This document shows, in pieces, positions 27,432 to 36,100 of a stretch of DNA of 64,000 bases. Positions within the stretch are counted from its first letter, which is position 1. Every line of letters begins with the position of its first letter. The notes below the pieces were generated by a model, which made no database searches, was not told the DNA's origin, and saw only the letters and a program-made list of their open reading frames with translations. Source of the stretch: Paenibacillus pasadenensis DSM 19293 (GTDB taxonomy: Bacteria > Bacillota > Bacilli > Paenibacillales > Paenibacillaceae); contig NZ_KE383857.1 of assembly GCF_000422485.1 (NCBI RefSeq), positions 37,519 to 101,518 on the forward strand. The letters run 5' to 3'. A program made the position numbers and the translations under genes.

Positions 27432-29108
27432 ATGAAAAAAGCCAGCTCGATTCTGATGACGGCCCTTCTGTCGGCAGGCCTCCTCGCCGGCTGCAGCGGC
27501 GGCGACCAGCCTTCCTCCGAAAAGGGAAGCACCCTGAAAGACGGCAAGTTCGATCCTCCGATTACATTGAAGATCGCCAAGCAGCAGGACGAGAACGCAG
27601 GCAAGTACCTGCCGGGCGAAAGCCTGAACGACAACGTGCTGACTCGCTGGGGAGTCGAGAAGCTCGGCATCAAGGTCGAGACGACGCTGCTCGGCGGAGA
27701 CGGGGCTCAATACAACAACAAGCTGCGGCTGGCTCTGACCGGCTCCGAGCAGCTGCCGGACATCATCCCGGTCTACGATACGATGCTGGCCAACGACCTG
27801 ATCCAGTCGGGACGCGTGAAGGAAATCACGGAGGACATCAAGTCCTACATGCCGGAGCGGCTGAAAAAGATCTACAAGGAATATCCGATGACGTTCAATC
27901 CGGTCATCCGGGACGGCAAGGTGTACGGCATGGCAATCGCGCCCAACCTGACCGAAGGCGAAGTCATGCTGATCCGCCAAGACTGGCTGGACAACCTGAA
28001 GCTGAAGGCACCGACGACGATCGAGGAGTTCGAGCAGGTCATCGCCGCCTTTACGGACGGAGATCCGGACGGCAACGGCAAGAAAGACACGTACGGCTTC
28101 ACGCTGTCCGGCAAGGATTCCTACAATACCGGCTGGGTCAGCGATCCGGTCATGATCTTCAGCGCCTTTACGGGCAAGAACATCCCGCGCCAGTGGCATG
28201 AGGACAGCAGCGGCAAGCTCGTCTACGGCTCGGTCGATCCGAGCAACAAGGAAGCGCTGGCCAAGCTGAGGGACTGGTACAGCAAGGGTTATTTGAAAAA
28301 GGAGCTGGCGACGAAAGGCGCTTGGGACGCGCTGGCCGACTTCACGGAAGGCAAGGCCGGCATCATCATAGGCCGTCCTTGGCTGTACGGCTCGGTCAAA
28401 GACGTGGAGAAGAACGTTCAAGGCGCCAAGATCGAGGCCTATCCGACGATCAACGGAATCGACGGAGGCAAGACGTACCAGTCGGGCCAGCTCAATGACG
28501 GCGTATTCATGTTCAACAAGGATTTCAACCAGATGGATGCCTTCTTCCTTTACTACGACAAGCTGTACGATGCGGCGTTCGGCACCGGAGACTTCGTGTA
28601 CGGCTATGCCCAAGGATACGACTACGATATTGTGAACGGCGAGGTCACCTTCGATCCGCAGAAGTTCAACAAGCCGCTGGATGCGGTGCAGAGCGTCGGA
28701 AAGATGTCCTTCACGAAAAATATGCCGACCGCCGACGGTCCCGGCAAATCATTCTATGATCTCGCGCAAGGAGTGAAGCCGGACAACGGCGTTCTGATGA
28801 GATCGAACTCGAATGATGCGACGACTCAAAAAGGCTACGTCATCTCCTACGAGAACGCGGATGTGCTGCTGCCGAACGCGTTCAACGGGCCTCCGACGAA
28901 AACGATGCAAAGCACTTTGGAGCAGCTCAACACGATGGAGCAGGAGACCTATACGAAGATCATCTACAGCAAGGAGCCTCTCGAGGCGTTCGACACCTTC
29001 GTCAAGCAATGGTATGCGAAAGGCGGAGAGCAGATCACCAAGGAAGCGAACGAGTGGTACAGCGACGTCAAGAAAGTCGATACGATGGCTAATATGGGAC
29101 TGAACTAG
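27432..29108 (+). CDS. LplA-type extracellular sugar-binding lipoprotein
   Basis: A 558-residue lipoprotein with signal peptide and lipobox LLAGC near residue 21. The long two-domain form and the DPDGNGKKDTYGF calcium-binding-like loop are typical of LplA/YtcQ proteins of Paenibacillus. Captures oligosaccharides outside the cell for the two permeases upstream. Confidence 0.92.
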   Translation: MKKASSILMTALLSAGLLAGCSGGDQPSSEKGSTLKDGKFDPPITLKIAKQQDENAGKYLPGESLNDNVLTRWGVEKLGIKVETTLLGGDGAQYNNKLRLALTGSEQLPDIIPVYDTMLANDLIQSGRVKEITEDIKSYMPERLKKIYKEYPMTFNPVIRDGKVYGMAIAPNLTEGEVMLIRQDWLDNLKLKAPTTIEEFEQVIAAFTDGDPDGNGKKDTYGFTLSGKDSYNTGWVSDPVMIFSAFTGKNIPRQWHEDSSGKLVYGSVDPSNKEALAKLRDWYSKGYLKKELATKGAWDALADFTEGKAGIIIGRPWLYGSVKDVEKNVQGAKIEAYPTINGIDGGKTYQSGQLNDGVFMFNKDFNQMDAFFLYYDKLYDAAFGTGDFVYGYAQGYDYDIVNGEVTFDPQKFNKPLDAVQSVGKMSFTKNMPTADGPGKSFYDLAQGVKPDNGVLMRSNSNDATTQKGYVISYENADVLLPNAFNGPPTKTMQSTLEQLNTMEQETYTKIIYSKEPLEAFDTFVKQWYAKGGEQITKEANEWYSDVKKVDTMANMGLN

Positions 29109-29131
29109 CGCTTAACGGAGGGGAAGCAAGC

Positions 29132-30541
29132 ATGAGCCGAACGAAGATCATCCAAAACCAAAACGGTGCGCCGTGGCTGGACCAAGACGGGGAGCCGCTC
29201 CATGCGCATGGCGGAGGCATCCTGTACGACAACGGCTTCTATTATTTGTTCGGCGAGAACCGGACCGGCCGCCGCAAAGTGAGCTGCTACCGGTCCCGGA
29301 CGCTGTCGGACTGGGAATGGCGAGGCGATGTCCTGACGCTGGATTCCGACGTCGAGCCGCTCTATTGCCGGTCCTCGCTCGACCTGAATCCGTATTCGAC
29401 GGACATCGGGGCCAATATCGAAAGGCCGAAGGTGCTGTTCAACGCCAAGACGGGGCAATACGTCATGTGGATGCATTGGGAGAACGGCAACGACTATCGG
29501 GATGCCCGCTGCGCGGTCGCGACTTGCGACACGGTCGACGGCGACTATACGTATCGCGGCAGCTTCAATCCGATCGGCCACATGTCCCGGGACTGCACGC
29601 TGTTCCAAGACGACGACGGCACGGCTTACTTCCTGTCGGCGGCCAGGGAAAATGCGGATCTGCTCGTCTACCGGCTGTCGGACGACTACCTGGTCATCGA
29701 CGAGCTCGTCAAGACGCTGTGGCCGGGCCAATACCGGGAGGCCCCGGCGGTGATGAAGCGCGACGGCGTCTACTTCATGACGACCTCGGCCTGCACGGGC
29801 TGGCATCCCAATCCCGGAGCCTATGCGTACGCGGACAGCCTGACCGGCCGCTGGTCGCCGCTGCTGCCGCTTGGCGACGCGACGACCTATGATACGCAGC
29901 CGACGTTCATCGTGCCGATACGCGGCACGGAGACGACCTCCTATCTCTACCTGGGAGACCGCTGGGATCCGACCGACTACCAGCAGTCCGGCTATGCGCT
30001 GCTTCTGCTGGAGTTCCCGGACGACCGGACGATGGAGATGCGCTGGGCGGATACGCTGGAGATCGATTTCGAGACGGGGCGGGTCGAGGCTGTCGTCCAA
30101 GAGCCGGAGGAGCAGCGGATCCGAATCCGCGACGTAGGCGAGCGGCTGTACCTCGCAGCGGACGGCGAAGCGGCGATCGTCACGAATCTCCATTATCAGG
30201 CTGACGAGCAGATCTGGGCGGTCGAGCCCGCCGCCGAGGGAAGCATGCGCCTTCGGAATGTCCGTACGGGACGCTACCTTGGAGCGGACTCCGAACAGAG
30301 GAAGGTCATGCTGGCCGCCGCCGAAGCGGCCGGCGAGCATGAATGGAGCCTGCTGCCGATCGACGAGGAGAGGGGCATGCTGATCCACCGGCAATCGGGA
30401 CTGGCGCTGGCGATGGCGGAGGATCGCCAGAGCGGCGAGCTGATTCTGGCGGAAGGCAGCGAATTCAAGCATGACCGGAGGCTCGGTTCCGATCCGCGCT
30501 GGTTCCTGCTCGCGCCGGTCCGCGGCGGAGCAGCGGGCTAG
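29132..30541 (+). CDS. GH43-like glycosidase with C-terminal ricin-like domain
   Basis: A 469-residue protein without a signal peptide, so probably intracellular. The N-terminal 330 residues look like a five-bladed GH43 fold (DGEPLHAHGGGILYDNGFYY, NIERPKVLFN, SRDCTLFQDDDGTAYF, YREAPAVMKRDGVYFM), most like the exo-beta-1,3-galactanase-type subfamily. About 130 C-terminal residues show ricin/beta-trefoil style repeats (RIRDVGERLYLAADGE, RLRNVRTGRYLGAD). It would trim imported side-chain oligosaccharides. Exact bond specificity is inference. Confidence 0.75.
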   Translation: MSRTKIIQNQNGAPWLDQDGEPLHAHGGGILYDNGFYYLFGENRTGRRKVSCYRSRTLSDWEWRGDVLTLDSDVEPLYCRSSLDLNPYSTDIGANIERPKVLFNAKTGQYVMWMHWENGNDYRDARCAVATCDTVDGDYTYRGSFNPIGHMSRDCTLFQDDDGTAYFLSAARENADLLVYRLSDDYLVIDELVKTLWPGQYREAPAVMKRDGVYFMTTSACTGWHPNPGAYAYADSLTGRWSPLLPLGDATTYDTQPTFIVPIRGTETTSYLYLGDRWDPTDYQQSGYALLLLEFPDDRTMEMRWADTLEIDFETGRVEAVVQEPEEQRIRIRDVGERLYLAADGEAAIVTNLHYQADEQIWAVEPAAEGSMRLRNVRTGRYLGADSEQRKVMLAAAEAAGEHEWSLLPIDEERGMLIHRQSGLALAMAEDRQSGELILAEGSEFKHDRRLGSDPRWFLLAPVRGGAAG

Positions 30542-30557
30542 CTAAAAGGAATGGCTG

Positions 30558-30617
30558 CCCCCTGAATCGGCTTTGGAGGCTTTTCAGCTCCAAGGACGGT
30601 TCAGGGGGTCTGTTTTG
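30558..30617 (+). terminator. Terminator after the glycosidase gene
   Basis: CCCCCTGAA and TTCAGGGGG pair, enclosing an inner TTTGGAG/CTCCAA stem, followed by a T-rich TCTGTTTTG. Long and imperfect but convincing. Confidence 0.7.
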
Positions 30618-30732
30618 CAACCGTTTTTCACTGATTTCAGCCGGGTTTTTGGACCATGGGCATTGTAAAATGAAGATGCTGCGCGTCTTCTGTATGAGAT
30701 GGCGAGTCTGCAGCGGGAAGGAGAATGGGCAG

Positions 30733-31569
30733 ATGGGTTATGGCACATTGGCGCATACGGTCGGCCGGCTGCCGCTGCGCGAGCTGACCGGCAAGCTTGC
30801 CGGCCGGGGCATCGACTTCGTGCAGCTGGCGCTCTCCAAGGCGATTGCGGATATCGACACGAGCCCGGGCAAGCTCAGTCCGGCGCTTGCCAACCATATC
30901 GCGGAACAATTTGAGCGCGTCGGCGTGCGAATCGGAGTGCTGGGCTGCTACATCGATCCGATCCATCCCGATCCGGAGGCGCGCAGGCGCGAAATCGGGA
31001 GGTTCAAGGAGCATCTGCGGTTCGCCAGAGACTTCGGCGCGCCGATCGTGGCGACGGAGACGGCATCGCTCCAGACGTATGCGAGCCGGCGTCCGGACGA
31101 TTACGAAGCGTTCGGCTGGAGCGTCCTCAAGGAGACGGTAGAGGAGCTGGCCGAGGAAGCGGAGCGCTGGGGAGTGACGATCGGGCTGGAGCCGGTCAGT
31201 TACCATACGCTGTCCAGCGCAGCCAAGATGGAGCGGCTGCTGGGCGAGGTGCCTTCGTCGACGCTTGGCGTCGTGTTCGATCCGGTCAACCTGCTGACTG
31301 TCAGCCTCATGGATGATCAGGAAGCGTTTCTCGACGAGGCGTTCGAGCGGTTCGGCAGCCGGATCGTGCTCGCGCATCTCAAGGATGCGGCTATCGTCGG
31401 CTCCGAGCTGCGCCACCTGCCTCCAGGCCAGGGACAGTTCGCGACGGAGCCGTTTCTCGCGCGGCTGCATGCGGCCAAGCCGCTCCTCGACCTGTCGTTG
31501 GAAGAAGTGGACGGAGACAGCCTGGACTCCGCGCTGGCCTGGGTACGCGGATTGCAGCAGCCGCGCTGA
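30733..31569 (+). CDS. Sugar phosphate isomerase/epimerase family TIM-barrel protein
   Basis: About 278 residues. AP-endonuclease-2-like TIM barrel with metal-site motifs TVEELAEEAERWGVTIGLEPV (Glu), VVFDPVNLLT (Asp) and IVLAHLKDA (His). The ATG at 30733 follows GGAAGGAG; upstream in-frame ATGs lack a ribosome site. Members isomerise or dehydrate sugars and sugar acids. Its place in a pectin locus suggests a role in catabolism of rhamnose or uronic-acid derivatives. Specific reaction unknown. Confidence 0.8.
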   Translation: MGYGTLAHTVGRLPLRELTGKLAGRGIDFVQLALSKAIADIDTSPGKLSPALANHIAEQFERVGVRIGVLGCYIDPIHPDPEARRREIGRFKEHLRFARDFGAPIVATETASLQTYASRRPDDYEAFGWSVLKETVEELAEEAERWGVTIGLEPVSYHTLSSAAKMERLLGEVPSSTLGVVFDPVNLLTVSLMDDQEAFLDEAFERFGSRIVLAHLKDAAIVGSELRHLPPGQGQFATEPFLARLHAAKPLLDLSLEEVDGDSLDSALAWVRGLQQPR

Positions 31570-31635
31570 CGGCGCTGCTCTGCGGCGAGCGCCGCCCGGG
31601 GAAGTATCGCGGGCTTGCAAGCCGCGTCACGTGAT

Positions 31636-31677
31636 GAAGCCTCTGTTCCTGCCATGCGCAGAAGACGGAGGCTTTTC
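31636..31677 (+). terminator. Terminator after the isomerase-like gene
   Basis: AAGCCTC and an inner GTTC pair with GAA and GGAGGCTTTT across a CATGCGC loop. Confidence 0.65.
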
Positions 31678-31799
31678 CATGCCGATCGGACGGCAGGCAA
31701 GTCGAATATACGGAAAAAATAAACCTGTTTTTCTTGAAAAAGGCAAAAAACGCCCTGTTTCCGTGAACCTTTCGATGCTACACTAAGGGCGAAAATAAA

Positions 31800-31813
31800 T
31801 GATAGCGTTTACA
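31800..31813. promoter_or_regulatory. cre (CcpA) site upstream of the lyase gene
   Basis: TGATAGCGTTTACA fits the CcpA consensus TGWNANCGNTNWCA at every constrained position. It lies just after a possible -10 (TACACT), a position from which CcpA would repress as a roadblock. Confidence 0.7.
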
Positions 31814-31896
31814 TTAAGAGGGGAGGCGAGAATGCAACCCGTCGGAACGCATAGCCGACGCCATCGCTATTTTAATGAAACAAGGAGGAGAAATTG

Positions 31897-33783
31897 ATGA
31901 ACTCATGGTACCGCAAGCCGCTGAAATGGGCTGTAATCGCCCTGTCCAGCGCTATCTTGGGCACGGCCTTGCTGACGAGCGCTCCCGCTCAGGCCGCCGC
32001 GGCCAGGCAGATGGAGAAGCTCGACCGCGGCCTGACGGCGGTCAAGATCAATGGAGGCGTGCTGGTGAGCTGGAGGCTGCTCGGCACAGACGCCGGCTCG
32101 GTCAGCTTCAATCTGTACCGCGGAAGCACGAAGGTGAACGCCAGTCCGATCACCTCCAAGACGAACTACCTCGATGCGGCCGGCACGACCTCTTCGAGCT
32201 ACACGGTTCGCGCCATCGTCGGAGGCGTAGAGCAGGCGGCATCGCCGCCGGCGTCGGTGTGGGCGAACAACTACCTGGACGTGCCGCTCCAGATCCCTGC
32301 CGGGGGAACGACTCCGGACGGCGTCAGCTACACGTATCAGCCGAATGACGCGAGCGTCGGCGATCTGGACGGAGATGGAAGCTACGAGATCGTCGTGAAA
32401 TGGGACCCGACCAATGCGAAGGACAATTCGCAAGGCGGCTATACCGGCAACGTGTATCTGGACGCCTACGAGCTGAACGGCACCCGCCTCTGGCGGATCA
32501 ATCTCGGCAGGAACATCCGCGCTGGCGCGCATTATACGCAGTTCCTCGTCTATGACTTCAATGGAGACGGCAAGGCGGAGGTCGTCTGCAAGACAGCCGA
32601 CGGCACGGTGGACGGCACAAATGTAACGATCGGAAGCGCCACAGCCGATCATCGCAACAGCGGCGGCTACATTTTGGCCGGGCCGGAATATTTGACCGTA
32701 TTCGCAGGCAATACGGGAGCTGCGCTATCCACGGTCAGCTATGACCCGCCGCGCGGCAACGTGAGCGATTGGGGCGACGGCTACGGCAACCGGGTGGACC
32801 GCTTCCTCGCCGGCGTCGCCTACCTGGACGGAGTCCGGCCGAGCATCGTCATGGCCAGAGGCTATTACACCCGCGCCGTGCTGGTCGCCTACGACTGGCG
32901 CAACGGCGCCCTCACTAAGCGCTGGACGTTCGACAGCAACAGCTCGGCCAATGCGGGAACGGCCGGACAGGGCAATCATCAGCTGGCCGTCGCCGACGTC
33001 GACGGCGACAGCAAGGATGAGATCGTATACGGCGCGTTCGTCGTCGATGACAACGGAACGAAGCTGGTCAACACGAGCAGAGGGCATGGCGATGCGCTGC
33101 ATGTCGGCGATCTCGATCCGTCCCGTCCCGGCCTCGAGGTGTTCAAGGTCAACGAAAGCTCGCCTTACGGCGCCTATTCCTACGATCCGAAAACGGGCTC
33201 GATCCTATGGAGCGTCACGGCCAGCGCGGATACCGGACGCGGCATGACGGCGGACATCGATCCGCGCTACTTGGGCGAGGAGATGTGGGCCACGAACGGG
33301 GTCGGCTTGCGGACGGCCAAAGGGGTCCTGATTACGAATTCGTCCCCAGCCTCGGTCAACTTCGGCATCTGGTGGGACGGCGATCTGCAGCGCGAGCTGC
33401 TGGATCATACGTGGAGCGGCAGCACGAGCACGGGCGTCGGCAAGATCGAGAAGTGGAACTACGCGACCTCGAGCGTGACCAATCTGCTGACCGCCTCCGG
33501 CACGCTGTCGAACAACCATACGAAGGGCACGCCGAGCCTGCAGGCCGATCTATTCGGCGACTGGCGGGAAGAAGTCATCTGGCGCAAGAGCGACAACTCG
33601 GCGCTGCGCATCTACACGACGCCGTACGAGACGAGCCATCGCTTCTATACGCTGATGCACGATCCGGTCTATCGGCTGTCGATCGCCTGGCAGAACGTCG
33701 CCTACAACCAGCCTCCCCATACGGGCTTCTACTTGGGAGAAGGGATGGCGGCTCAGCCCGTTCCCGACCTGTATACGCCATAA
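31897..33783 (+). CDS. yesW: Secreted rhamnogalacturonan endolyase (PL11, YesW-like)
   Basis: About 628 residues with a signal peptide ending near APAQAAAA (residue 34). The rest is an eight-bladed PL11 fold: QMEKLDRGLTAVKINGGVLVSW at the start, calcium-binding blades with DLDGDGSYEIVV, DFNGDGKAEVV and DVDGDSKDEIVY, and the end segment QNVAYNQPPHTGFYLG. PL11 enzymes cut the rhamnose-galacturonate backbone of rhamnogalacturonan I by beta-elimination. Secreted product feeds the importer upstream. ATG at 31897 is best spaced to AAGGAGGAG. Confidence 0.93.
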   Translation: MNSWYRKPLKWAVIALSSAILGTALLTSAPAQAAAARQMEKLDRGLTAVKINGGVLVSWRLLGTDAGSVSFNLYRGSTKVNASPITSKTNYLDAAGTTSSSYTVRAIVGGVEQAASPPASVWANNYLDVPLQIPAGGTTPDGVSYTYQPNDASVGDLDGDGSYEIVVKWDPTNAKDNSQGGYTGNVYLDAYELNGTRLWRINLGRNIRAGAHYTQFLVYDFNGDGKAEVVCKTADGTVDGTNVTIGSATADHRNSGGYILAGPEYLTVFAGNTGAALSTVSYDPPRGNVSDWGDGYGNRVDRFLAGVAYLDGVRPSIVMARGYYTRAVLVAYDWRNGALTKRWTFDSNSSANAGTAGQGNHQLAVADVDGDSKDEIVYGAFVVDDNGTKLVNTSRGHGDALHVGDLDPSRPGLEVFKVNESSPYGAYSYDPKTGSILWSVTASADTGRGMTADIDPRYLGEEMWATNGVGLRTAKGVLITNSSPASVNFGIWWDGDLQRELLDHTWSGSTSTGVGKIEKWNYATSSVTNLLTASGTLSNNHTKGTPSLQADLFGDWREEVIWRKSDNSALRIYTTPYETSHRFYTLMHDPVYRLSIAWQNVAYNQPPHTGFYLGEGMAAQPVPDLYTP

Positions 33784-33792
33784 GCCATGACC

Positions 33793-33830
33793 AAAAAAGC
33801 ATCCCGCGCCCGCCGCGGGATGCTTTTTTT
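33793..33830. terminator. Bidirectional terminator
   Basis: AAAAAAGCATCCCGCG and CGCGGGATGCTTTTTTT form a near-perfect stem, serving the lyase gene and the convergent AraC gene. Confidence 0.92.
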
Positions 33831-33832
33831 GG

Positions 33833-34267
33833 TCAGCTCCGGCCTTGAGCCGGGAAGCGAAGCGGGTCCTTCCGGTGCTTTTTGCGATACTGCAGAGGCG
33901 TGCACTCGGTCTGCGCCTTGAACGTCTTGCCGAAGCGAGCCGGATCGCGAAAGCCGACCTTCTCGGCGATGAGGCTGACCTTCCAAGGCGTCTCGCGCAG
34001 CAGCTGCTGCGCCTTCATGATGCGGACCGTGGCGAGATAATCCCGATAGGTGAGCCGGACCGTCCGTTTGAACAGCTTGCTGAGATAAAACGGGCTGAAA
34101 TGGAATTCCTTGGCGAGCAGCGACAGGGAAAGCGGCTGCGCGTAGTTTTCGTGAATATAGCGGACGACCCGAGCCAACCGCTCGTCGGCCGCCGGCGCGG
34201 AACCGAAGGCCGGCCTGCTTCTGCTGGCGCAGCCCAGCTCGTCCGATAGGCATTCGACATCTGCCAT
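33833..34267 (-). CDS. Small AraC-family regulator
   Basis: A 144-residue protein that is essentially just the AraC DNA-binding domain (PLSLSLLAKEFHFSPFYLSKLFKR, then EKVGFRDPARFGKTFKAQ) with a 35-residue N-terminal lead and no effector domain. The ATG follows AAAGGAGGG. Convergent with the lyase gene, it may regulate the pectin locus or the next operon. The short form may be natural or a remnant of a longer regulator. Confidence 0.85.
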   Translation of the reverse strand: MADVECLSDELGCASRSRPAFGSAPAADERLARVVRYIHENYAQPLSLSLLAKEFHFSPFYLSKLFKRTVRLTYRDYLATVRIMKAQQLLRETPWKVSLIAEKVGFRDPARFGKTFKAQTECTPLQYRKKHRKDPLRFPAQGRS

Positions 34268-34512
34268 TCCTTGATTCCCTCCTTTCTTGTGCGGCGCTGC
34301 CAGTTTAGGCTGAAAAGCGTTTTTCTGCCAGAGAGAAAGCAGAGGAGTTCTTGTCGGAATCCGATTCGTTGCCGTCGCAGGCGCTCCGAAAGATGAAATT
34401 TAATGTCACTTGATCCGATATAACATGACATGCGGCATTCTCGAGGAGGTGGGCACGGAGTCTTGTGAAACGCGAAGCATCCAGTTTAGTCGCGAAGATG
34501 GAGGAGAAATCG

Positions 34513-35610
34513 TTGAAAACGAAAGCAACATGGCCGCGCTGGCTGAAGGTCCTTCCGGAGCGCTGGCGCAGCGGCATGAGCCGCGAGGAGAAGAACGGCC
34601 GGGAGCAGGAGCGGCCGGGAGCGGGGCTGCCGCCTCATCGGCAAGACGAGGCTTCGGCCCGGGAGCGCGCGGCGCTGGAGGGCATCCGCGGCTTGTCCGA
34701 GGAGATGGCGGCGACGTCCTCCAAGCTGGTGAAGGAAGCGGAATTCACGATTGAAATGGCGGAGGGCATCGCGCTCTCGATCGAGCAGGTGTCGCAGGGC
34801 AGCGAGTCGATCGCCGCCGGAGCGTTGTCCAACCGCGCGATGCTCGAGGAGGTGTCGCTCGGGATGAGCCATATCGCCGACTCTTCCTATGCGCTGGCTC
34901 AGGAGACGGCGGACGTGACGGGCAGGGCGGAAGTCGGCCTCGGCACGATCGACCGCGCGGTGGAGCAGATGGAGCGGGTATCCCGTTATGCCGAGCTGCA
35001 GATCGAGTCGATGACCCGCATGAACCGGCTGAACGAGGAGATCGAGCAGATCGCGCTCATCGTAGGCCAGATTTCCAGCCAGATCAATCTGCTGAGCCTC
35101 AACGCGGCGATCGAGGCGGCTCATGCCGGAGAGTACGGACGAGGCTTCTCGGTCGTCGCCGACGAGATCCGCAAGCTGGCCGAGCAGTCCGCGGCGTCGG
35201 CCCGCGACATCGGCAAGACGGCGGCGGACATCCGCAGCAATTCCAAGCAGTCGGCGGAAGCGATGAACCGCTTCGGAGGCGAGCTGCGCTCCGGCGTGGA
35301 GCATGTCGGCGAAGCCGGCCAAGCGTTCCACCACATCGTGCAGATGACGGCGCGGGTTTCGGAGAAGGTGCAGGAGATTTCCAGCGTGACGGAGCAGGTG
35401 AACGCAGGCACGTCGGAGATTCTCGTCTCCGTGCGCCAGACGTCGGACAGCACCGAGGTGTCGATGGCCAGCTCCAAGGAGATCGCCTTGTGCGTGGACG
35501 ACCAGCTGCAATCCATCCAGCAGACGCTGAATCATGCGCGCCAGCTGCGCGAGCAGGCCGCGCGCCTGCAGGAGCTGGCGGTTCTGGAAGAGGCGGGAGA
35601 GGCTCGATGA
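34513..35610 (+). CDS. Soluble methyl-accepting chemotaxis-type protein
   Basis: About 365 residues (381 if the GTG at 34465 is used). TTG at 34513 has GGAGGAG six bases ahead and is the better start. No membrane span and no recognisable ligand domain: a short basic and polar N-terminus, then a methyl-accepting signalling domain with [23 protein letters not shown] hairpin (only part quoted here: [15 protein letters not shown]) and long coiled-coil arms. It overlaps the GAF gene by four bases, so a separate GAF protein may act as its sensor. First gene of a five-gene block with TPP- and KASIII-type enzymes. Confidence 0.85.
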   Translation: MKTKATWPRWLKVLPERWRSGMSREEKNGREQERPGAGLPPHRQDEASARERAALEGIRGLSEEMAATSSKLVKEAEFTIEMAEGIALSIEQVSQGSESIAAGALSNRAMLEEVSLGMSHIADSSYALAQETADVTGRAEVGLGTIDRAVEQMERVSRYAELQIESMTRMNRLNEEIEQIALIVGQISSQINLLSLNAAIEAAHAGEYGRGFSVVADEIRKLAEQSAASARDIGKTAADIRSNSKQSAEAMNRFGGELRSGVEHVGEAGQAFHHIVQMTARVSEKVQEISSVTEQVNAGTSEILVSVRQTSDSTEVSMASSKEIALCVDDQLQSIQQTLNHARQLREQAARLQELAVLEEAGEAR

Positions 35611-36041
35611 CGGAGGATCTTTCGCTGATCGCCGACGTGATGGACCGGCTGAGGGCCGCGACCGGAGTGAAGGACATCGCCTGCCATCGGATCGCGGACG
35701 GCAAGCTGATCCCGCTGCTCAAGACCGAGACGGATCGGCTCGGCATGGAGCGCTGGAAGCAGGTGCACGCCGACAACCCGGTGTACATCCGCAACGATTC
35801 GCTGCTGACGGCGCTATTGGAGCGTCCGGAAGTCGTGCGGCTGGACGATGTAGCCAACGATCCGCGCTCGCAGGAGGAGTTTTTCCTGTTCGGCATCGAC
35901 AGCCTGATGATCGCCCCGGTACGGCGCGGCGACGAGGTCGAAGGGCTGCTGATCGCCGCTTCCATCGGCGAGCTGCACACGTTCACGGACGAGGAGGCGG
36001 CTGCGGCCGAAGAGCTCGCGGCGCTGCTGGGGGACAGATAA
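35607..36041 (+). CDS. Stand-alone GAF-domain protein
   Basis: A 144-residue single GAF domain ([20 protein letters not shown] start; [20 protein letters not shown] core; [15 protein letters not shown] end). The ATG overlaps the methyl-accepting protein stop (ATGA), so they are translated together. GAF domains bind small molecules or redox cofactors; the ligand is unknown. I infer it supplies the sensing part missing from its partner. Confidence 0.82.
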   Translation: MTEDLSLIADVMDRLRAATGVKDIACHRIADGKLIPLLKTETDRLGMERWKQVHADNPVYIRNDSLLTALLERPEVVRLDDVANDPRSQEEFFLFGIDSLMIAPVRRGDEVEGLLIAASIGELHTFTDEEAAAAEELAALLGDR

Positions 36042-36100
36042 AGAGCTGAAGACAGAGATAGAGACAGAGATCGATCTAGATCAACCAAGGAGTGGATTCC

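Larger units (their letters stand above)
31570..31896. other. Intergenic region ahead of the rhamnogalacturonan lyase
   Basis: 327 bases holding a terminator (31636-31677), an AT-rich promoter zone with a possible -10 TACACT near 31780, and a good cre site (31800-31813). No ORF with a ribosome site is seen. Confidence 0.6.

Noticed and set aside
34305-34577. 90-codon minus-strand frame upstream of the AraC gene
   Set aside because: No ribosome site and overlaps the start of the methyl-accepting protein gene.
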